Part shown: positions 59,109 through 64,000 of the stretch, piece after piece
Layout of the letters: the number at the start of each line of letters is the position of its first letter
How positions within the stretch are numbered: the first letter of the stretch is position 1
DNA from: an uncultured Kiritimatiellota bacterium
Lineage (GTDB): Bacteria; Verrucomicrobiota; Kiritimatiellia; RFP12; UBA1067
Direction: 5' to 3'
Assembly (NCBI GenBank): GCA_934635225.1
Contig: CAKTYZ010000015.1
Coordinates: forward strand, 1 to 64,000
DNA length: 64,000 nt
Translations under genes and position numbers: made by a program
The notes under the pieces: generated by a model
What the model was told of the DNA's origin: nothing
What the model saw: only the letters and a program-made list of their open reading frames with translations
Database searches by the model: none

Positions 59109-59825
59109 ATGGTCGCGGATCTCGCAAGAGATGACTTCGAGTACCTGAAGGCGGAGGGGCTGAACCCGACGCTCGACGACTTCGACAGGCTGAACCAGCT
59201 CGCGCTGCGGCTGGAGGACGGGGCGGAGACAACCCCTGCCAACCATCCGCGCATCGGCTGGGCGGGCGACGTTCCCTTCCACGAGCCGACCGCGTGCGCC
59301 TTGATGTGGCTTCAGGACTACGCGGGGCGCGTGAAATGCGACGCCGAGACGCGGCAGACGTTCTTCTACTACGCCTGCGCACATGCGACAGACCCGTCCG
59401 CGTTCGACGGCCTGGAGACGCCGCGCCAGATCGAAAAGGCCGTCAAGAAGTGGCTGCGCTCCGTCCCGTGCACCGAACGCGAGATGGCGCGCGCGTGTCA
59501 CTATGCCGCGTGGGGGTTCGACGATGCCGTTCCTGCGCCGTCGAAGATGAAGATGGAGTATCTGAGGCGCACGGGCAAGACCGCCGCCGTCGCCAACATG
59601 GAACGGCTGGAGCGCGACATGGCGCTCGCCGCCGCTTCGACCGGCTTCTCGTATCTCGACCTAATGGCCCAGACGCGGAGCAGGCTGAACGCGATGGTCG
59701 TGGCCGCGCAGATCGAGGCGGGGGCGACCGTTTCCCGCGACATGGCCAAGGCGCAGGTGGACTACATGGGCACGCTTGCCGAGATACGCGAGCGGCTGGA
59801 GAGGGAGCGCGGCGATGGCAAGTGA
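59109..59825 (+). CDS. tail assembly chaperone-like protein
   Basis: 238 residues, helical (TCALMWLQDYAGRVKCDAETRQTFFYYACAH; AARACHYAAWGFDD-like region), in the slot between tail tube and tape measure. No classical slippery site for a -1 frameshift was seen at its 3' end. Overlaps the tape measure by 11 bases. Confidence 0.55.
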   Translation: MVADLARDDFEYLKAEGLNPTLDDFDRLNQLALRLEDGAETTPANHPRIGWAGDVPFHEPTACALMWLQDYAGRVKCDAETRQTFFYYACAHATDPSAFDGLETPRQIEKAVKKWLRSVPCTEREMARACHYAAWGFDDAVPAPSKMKMEYLRRTGKTAAVANMERLERDMALAAASTGFSYLDLMAQTRSRLNAMVVAAQIEAGATVSRDMAKAQVDYMGTLAEIRERLERERGDGK

Positions 59826-61353
59826 AGTCTCTATTCATCTTTCCACCTACCTGAAGGACGCCGGAATCAAGGCGTCGAAGGCACAGGTCGAGAAGTTGTC
59901 CCGGGACATCCAGAAGCTGAACCGCGAGACGCAACGCGAGACGGAGCGGACACAGAATGCGCTCGGGAAGCTGCCGGGCGTGTTCGGGAGGATACAGTCC
60001 GCCGCGTCAGGGGCGTTCGGAACCGCGCTCGCCGTTGTCGGCGCGTTCAAGCTGGGATGCGACATCGGACAGTGGCTAAATGACAAGGTGATCATGCCCC
60101 TGCTCGGCATCAAAGACCCCATCGAGGAGCTGAAGAAGAAGAACAGGGAGGTCGAGCAGTCGTGGAAGAAGGCGGCCGAGGCGTTCGACGAGTCGATGGA
60201 GAAGTGGTCTGCCGGATGGGGGAAGGTCGTGGACGGCGCCGACAAGGCGCGTCAGAATGTCGAAGACCTGGCCGCCGCCTATCTCAAGATGCAGGCCGCG
60301 CGGGAGCGGGGTGAGGCGGCGTCCGGCGACGCGGCCATGCTTGCCATGCAGCGCGACAAGTTCGATGACATGGCGGGCGCAGGGACGCCGGAGCAGGCGG
60401 CCGCGCTGGGGAAGTACCACGACATCCTGATCGCGGAGGAGCGGTCCAGGCAGACCCTCGCCAAGTTCGACCGCGAGGCCGAGGCGTCCGCAGTGCGGCA
60501 GACTGCGGCCGAGAAGGAGCTGCGCGAGGCCGTGAACAAGCGCGTCGCGCTGAAGCGGCAGATGGCGGAGCTGGACAGGAAGCTGGACTACATGCAGTCG
60601 CAGGACAGCGTGTACAAGTACGGGTTCGAGGGTTCGATCGAAAAGGAAAAGGAGCTGGAGAAGGACAAGGCGGCGCTCCAGAGGCAGATCGACGCGGCAG
60701 ACCGCGACGTGAACCGGCGCAAGGCTGACATTGCGGCCATGTCCGCATCCCGCGCCGCCGAGTCGCAGGAGCGGGAGAACATCGTCGCCCAGACGCGGCT
60801 GGAGGTTGACGAGCGGAAGAAGGCGTACGACGACTACGTGGCCTACGTGGAGGGGGAGGAGATTCGCCACGCCGAGGAGGAATGGAACCGCCAGCAGGAG
60901 GAGATTCGCCGCGAGGCCGAACTTGAGCTGAAGGAGCGGCAGAGGGTCGAGCGCGAACTTGCGGCGCAGAGGATTGACGACCTGCGGAAGGAGCTGGGCG
61001 AGCGCGAGCGGGCCGAGGGCGAGGCGAGGAGCCGCCAGGGCGCGGCGGAGGGCTCGCTTTCCCAGGCGTGGGGGTGGTATCGCGACCAGTCGAGGATGCA
61101 GGCCGTCATCGACGAGCAGAAGGCCCAGGCCGCCGCCGAGGTGCAGTGGCAGAAGGACTTCGAGCGCCTGAAGACGTGGCGGCGCGACTGGCGCACGGCG
61201 GAGTTCGGGTCGCTTTCCGCGTCGGACGAGGCGGTGCGGCAGGTGGCGTTCGCGAAGGAGGAGAAGGCGGCGGCGGACCGCGCCGTGATCGAGACCGCCG
61301 AGAACACCCGCGACCTCGCGGAGAAGCTGGACGAACTGATCCAGATGAAGTAG
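59815..61353 (+). CDS. tail tape measure protein, short
   Basis: 512 residues. Starts with a helix pair, a hydrophobic stretch (AFGTALAVVGAFKLGCDIG, about 60-80), then long charged coiled coil (about 200-440). This is tape-measure architecture, short for the family, predicting a stubby tail. Confidence 0.7.
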   Translation: MASEVSIHLSTYLKDAGIKASKAQVEKLSRDIQKLNRETQRETERTQNALGKLPGVFGRIQSAASGAFGTALAVVGAFKLGCDIGQWLNDKVIMPLLGIKDPIEELKKKNREVEQSWKKAAEAFDESMEKWSAGWGKVVDGADKARQNVEDLAAAYLKMQAARERGEAASGDAAMLAMQRDKFDDMAGAGTPEQAAALGKYHDILIAEERSRQTLAKFDREAEASAVRQTAAEKELREAVNKRVALKRQMAELDRKLDYMQSQDSVYKYGFEGSIEKEKELEKDKAALQRQIDAADRDVNRRKADIAAMSASRAAESQERENIVAQTRLEVDERKKAYDDYVAYVEGEEIRHAEEEWNRQQEEIRREAELELKERQRVERELAAQRIDDLRKELGERERAEGEARSRQGAAEGSLSQAWGWYRDQSRMQAVIDEQKAQAAAEVQWQKDFERLKTWRRDWRTAEFGSLSASDEAVRQVAFAKEEKAAADRAVIETAENTRDLAEKLDELIQMK

Positions 61354-61366
61354 GGAGGTTTTCTTT

Positions 61367-61834
61367 ATGGCCGTCACAGCATCGTACGACAAGTATTTCA
61401 CAGGTCGCGTCATCCAGCGCGAATATGCGCAGGAGTTCGACTTCGAGTTCATTCCGAACTACACGGTGGTGACGAGGGACGGCGTGGAGGTTGAGAGGTA
61501 CATATCATCGTACACGCGGAACTTCGTCACGGCGAAGGTCGTCGAGCAGACGTTCCGCTTCCTGGGCATGTCGCGCTCGCTTGCTTTCGGGACGAGCGCG
61601 ATAACCGTTGCGGATCTCGACGGCAACGAATACACGTTCGCGCCAAAGACGTCCGTCGCCGACGGCTCGTCCGGATCGCGGGTGATGATCGTCGAGGAGG
61701 TGGACGTACAGCGCATCCCGATGTCGCCGCACATGTTGGAGCTGGTCGTCACGCGCAGGGGCTACAGGTACTACGTGAACGGGTCGCACATCCCGCTTTC
61801 CGGCGAACCTGCGTGGATGTCACCTTACGTGTAG
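61367..61834 (+). CDS. tail-tip protein, hypothetical
   Basis: 155 residues, beta-rich, with GGAGG upstream. Follows the tape measure, where distal tail or tail-hub genes lie. No firm family. Confidence 0.55.
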   Translation: MAVTASYDKYFTGRVIQREYAQEFDFEFIPNYTVVTRDGVEVERYISSYTRNFVTAKVVEQTFRFLGMSRSLAFGTSAITVADLDGNEYTFAPKTSVADGSSGSRVMIVEEVDVQRIPMSPHMLELVVTRRGYRYYVNGSHIPLSGEPAWMSPYV

Positions 61835-61845
61835 GAGGTGCGGAG

Positions 61846-62313
61846 ATGTCTTTTCGCGTAAAGGACGACTTTCAGGCCGGGCGGCCGATGAGCCAGGTGC
61901 CGACGGCATGGTTCAACGCCGTGGGGCATTTCATCAACTGGATTGTCGGCGGATTCGGAATCAAGACGAACAAGAGCGATTCGGGGAAAATGGAAATTTC
62001 GCTCGACCGTGATGTGCTGAGGGCGGAGATCGACAACGCCATGCAGGGCAAGCGCATATCGAAGGAAGCCGGCACCCCGGTTGACTGCATAGACGATCCG
62101 AATGTTCTGGACGCAAATGGAGCGACGATCGAATGGACGGTCGGAGGCAAGAACGGATTCGAGCTCGACTGCTACTGCAAGATCGCGCCGCAGACCGCGA
62201 CGTCGAACTACAGCGTGTATCAGCGATGCCGCCTGACGTTTTCGAGGGACGGACTTCTGGTGAAGGGAAAGCTGCTGGCGGACAGGGTGCGGATCCAGGC
62301 GAAGAACGCATGA
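61846..62313 (+). CDS. tail protein, hypothetical
   Basis: 155 residues from ATG 61846 (GAGGTGCGGAG upstream). N-terminal phrase SQVPTAWFNAVGHFINWIVGGFG is typical of the start of phage tail-fibre proteins; the C-terminus is beta-rich (NYSVYQRCRLTFSRDGLLVKG). Confidence 0.6.
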   Translation: MSFRVKDDFQAGRPMSQVPTAWFNAVGHFINWIVGGFGIKTNKSDSGKMEISLDRDVLRAEIDNAMQGKRISKEAGTPVDCIDDPNVLDANGATIEWTVGGKNGFELDCYCKIAPQTATSNYSVYQRCRLTFSRDGLLVKGKLLADRVRIQAKNA

Positions 62314-62316
62314 CCT

Positions 62317-62369
62317 ACTGTATCTTTGACGCAGTACTGCGCGGTGGGCGACTGTATCTTTGACGCAGT
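62317..62369. repeat. two 19-bp inverted repeats
   Basis: ACTGTATCTTTGACGCAGT at 62317-62335 and again at 62351-62369, same orientation. After them (62410-62500) is a short AT-rich stretch containing TATACT (62451-62456) and a GCGCGTACGCGC palindrome near 62484; possibly a promoter for the tail-tip genes. Confidence 0.9.
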
Positions 62370-62530
62370 AGGGGCGGGCCGCATCCCCTCTTTCCCCCGC
62401 CACCCTCATTCTCCCCTTTGAGTCAGGATCTAGTAAAGACTATGGCTATATATACTAGTATGTTATTACTTCCTATCGTGCGCGTACGCGCGCGAGATTT
62501 GACGGGCTGTCCACATGCGGAGGACATGAC

Positions 62531-63022
62531 ATGGAACAGGTAAACGCAGATGTGGATTGCGACGTGTCGCGGCTCGACTTCCCGCTGAGGGCGTTCAAGG
62601 CGAGGGCCGGGCACAACTTCGTCGCGCTTTTCCGGCGCGTCCCCGCCGACGTGACGAAGCTGTTCGTCCGGGTGTTCAAGGAGGACGGCGCGTACTTCGA
62701 CGTGACCGCGCACGAGCACCCCGGCGGCGAGTGGGTGTGCCGGATTCCCGCGGCGTGCTTCTCTGCGGTGGGCGACTTCAAGTACGAGGTTCACGCCACG
62801 GCGTCGGACGACCAGCCGGCCGCGATAGGCGAGGGGCGGCTTGCGGTTGCGCCGTTCAGCACCACCACGGAGCCGGTGGCGGTCGGGACGGTGCAGGAGG
62901 TGGCGCAGCTCCCGTGCGAGGGCGGCGGCTTCGTGCAGGTCGTGATGAAGTGGGATGGCTTCGAGTGGATGCCGGAGGCGGTTCGTTCCGCCACGGCCAA
63001 CGAGGGGACGGAGGGAACATGA
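62531..63022 (+). CDS. tail fibre-associated protein, hypothetical
   Basis: 163 residues: an Ig-like beta-sandwich (FPLRAFKARAGHNFVALFRRVPADVTKLFVRVF..) and a C-terminal Ser/Thr/Gly-rich part. The module resembles baseplate or fibre attachment domains. Confidence 0.55.
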   Translation: MEQVNADVDCDVSRLDFPLRAFKARAGHNFVALFRRVPADVTKLFVRVFKEDGAYFDVTAHEHPGGEWVCRIPAACFSAVGDFKYEVHATASDDQPAAIGEGRLAVAPFSTTTEPVAVGTVQEVAQLPCEGGGFVQVVMKWDGFEWMPEAVRSATANEGTEGT

Positions 63023-63513
63023 GAGACCTGATGCTGGTCGCGGCCGCAGTCGCGGCCATGAGGTGCTTCGGCATAGCCGCGTCGCAGGCGTGGGTCGAGC
63101 AGTACGTCTCGAACTACGTGGCGAGGACGGCCGCGGAGATACAGGCCGGCACGACGGTGGTGTCGACGAACGGATCCACGGTCGTGACCGCGAACGCGGG
63201 GAGGCCCGGTGAGATGCGGCTTGTCATACAGGACTTCACGGACGCGGCGATGATCGCCACGAACTGCACAGCGGCGGCCGAGGCGCGCGGCGTCACGAAC
63301 GGATGCGTTTTCGTGTGGAACGGCGCGGGGGCGTACCTGAACCCGAACGGCACGATCACGGCCACGCCCACGAACCTCGTGTATTCCGGCGTCGGATCCA
63401 TGTCGACGAACGGCGTGGAGAGGTTCGCGGGGTGGTTCGACGCATACGGGGGGCTGATCCAGGCGGACACCAGCTTCTCGATAACAAACGGCATGGCGGA
63501 GGTGGCACGATGA
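63019..63513 (+). CDS. phage tail-region protein with signal-like N-terminus
   Basis: 164 residues. MRDLMLVAAAVAAMRCFGIA is hydrophobic like a signal or membrane anchor, followed by Thr/Asn-rich fibre-like sequence. Overlaps both neighbours by ATGA. Confidence 0.55.
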   Translation: MRDLMLVAAAVAAMRCFGIAASQAWVEQYVSNYVARTAAEIQAGTTVVSTNGSTVVTANAGRPGEMRLVIQDFTDAAMIATNCTAAAEARGVTNGCVFVWNGAGAYLNPNGTITATPTNLVYSGVGSMSTNGVERFAGWFDAYGGLIQADTSFSITNGMAEVAR

Positions 63514-64000
63514 AGAAGGCGGCATACGGGCTCATGGCGGCGTTTCTCGCGTCTTGGGTGTATGGTGGCATACCCTCGAGCGCGGAGGGCTGGTACACCC
63601 CTTCCGGCGGCTTTTCAAGGCAGTCCGGCAGCGGCACGGTCTGGTATCTGGACGAGGAGGGCAACGAACGGTCGGTGTCCGTGAGCGTGGACGAGGAGGG
63701 AAAGGTCTCGGGCGGCATGTCGTCGATGACCGACACGACGCTCAAGACGTCGTACGAGGCTTTGGTCAAGGCATGCGCGAACGAGGCGTGGAACGCCCTG
63801 CAGGACGAAGCGATCGCAACCATAGGAAAGAACCTTCACAACCTTGGGCTGGCCGATGGAATCGACATCGTGGGCATCGACCCAAACGGGAACGAGCACA
63901 GGTACACGATGCGCTTCACGCCCGGCAGCGGCATCCGCGATTCGCTGGACGACGGATCGCGTCCGGAGCTGACTGACCCGACGGCCGGCTGGAACATGGC
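63510..64000 (+). CDS. phage tail-region protein with signal peptide, 3' end cut by window
   Basis: At least 163 residues; MKKAAYGLMAAFLASWVYGG is a clear signal-peptide-like start, then beta-rich repeats (SGTVWYLDEEGNERSVSVSVDEEG). Continues past the window. Confidence 0.55.
   Translation, partial: MKKAAYGLMAAFLASWVYGGIPSSAEGWYTPSGGFSRQSGSGTVWYLDEEGNERSVSVSVDEEGKVSGGMSSMTDTTLKTSYEALVKACANEAWNALQDEAIATIGKNLHNLGLADGIDIVGIDPNGNEHRYTMRFTPGSGIRDSLDDGSRPELTDPTAGWNM

Larger units (their letters stand above)
30006..64000. mobile_element. prophage, right end outside the window
   Basis: From about 30006 host genes give way to a phage genome: palindromic operators, anti-restriction, recombination, replication, modification, terminase, portal, capsid and tail genes in that order, nearly all on the plus strand with CGAAAGG ribosome-binding sites. 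The left border is inferred from the truncated gene at 26854-30027. No integrase or lysis genes are visible, so they lie beyond 64000 or the phage persists differently. Confidence 0.85.

Noticed and set aside
30550..64000. Diversity-generating retroelement or retron
   Set aside because: No reverse transcriptase motif (YxDD) or template/variable repeat pair was seen.
30028..64000. Integrase and lysis genes
   Set aside because: Looked for tyrosine or serine recombinase and endolysin signatures on both strands; none are present in this part of the phage.

Overview
The window reads as a chromosome segment of a GC-rich, Gram-negative anaerobe carrying a large prophage. A Kiritimatiellae- or Lentisphaerae-like gut bacterium of the Verrucomicrobiota (PVC) group fits best. 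The reasons are a secreted alpha-L-fucosidase, a right-handed beta-helix glycan hydrolase, a sulfatase-modifying-factor-like secreted protein, a large cohesin/FG-GAP-type secreted protein, LdhA fermentation, ferredoxin proteins and environmental short-repeat families. The taxonomic call is inference; no rRNA or marker gene is present.

Bases 1-9700 are a plastic accessory zone. A [4Fe-4S] protein gene occurs twice as a near-identical direct repeat (1-678 cut by the window edge, and 3418-4188). Between the copies lie a minus-strand membrane-protein operon and a GNAT toxin-antitoxin pair. Two PIN-domain toxin-antitoxin pairs follow (5370-6106 and 7473-8076), together with a duplicated divergent promoter, gene remnants, ldhA, a long imperfect hairpin (8161-8271) and two lipoproteins.

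Bases 9700-21850 are conserved host functions: GH29 fucosidase, an outer-membrane porin and pstSCA that share a Pho-box-like triple direct repeat, serA, an M3 peptidase, a beta-helix hydrolase, a short tilS, and three tRNAs (Ser-GGA, Leu-CAA, Gly-TCC).

Bases 21850-22800 hold the most unusual non-coding DNA. Seven copies of the palindrome GAACGCGTTC are set at an exact 22-bp period, followed by a strong sigma70-type promoter and a stretch of about 470 nt with many stable, nested hairpins. I read this as a candidate structured RNA of unknown class.

Bases 22800-30027 hold small unknown genes, the SUMF1-like protein, a RAYT (HUH transposase) with REP-like elements beside and inside its gene, and a 1057-residue secreted protein that stops inside its third repeat domain. 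That break probably marks the prophage insertion point.

Bases from about 30006 to 64000 are a tailed-phage genome running mainly on the plus strand, with pervasive ATGA stop/start overlaps and CGAAAGG ribosome-binding sites. Order: early control (palindromic operators CGCGTTATAACGCG, ArdA-like anti-restriction), ParB-like protein, recombination and replication (Cas4-like nuclease, Sak4-type ATPase, helicase, C5 cytosine methyltransferase, Toprim primase, RusA), DNA-modification candidates (ParB-like plus TET-associated glycosyltransferase), terminase, portal, fused protease-capsid, head completion, tail tube, tape measure, and tail-tip or fibre genes running off the window. Nine copies of a 19-bp inverted repeat (ACTGYRTC-AAA-GAYRCAGT) are scattered over 39.0-62.4 kb, both between genes and in frame inside two of them. 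No integrase, lysis cassette or ParA is visible in the window.
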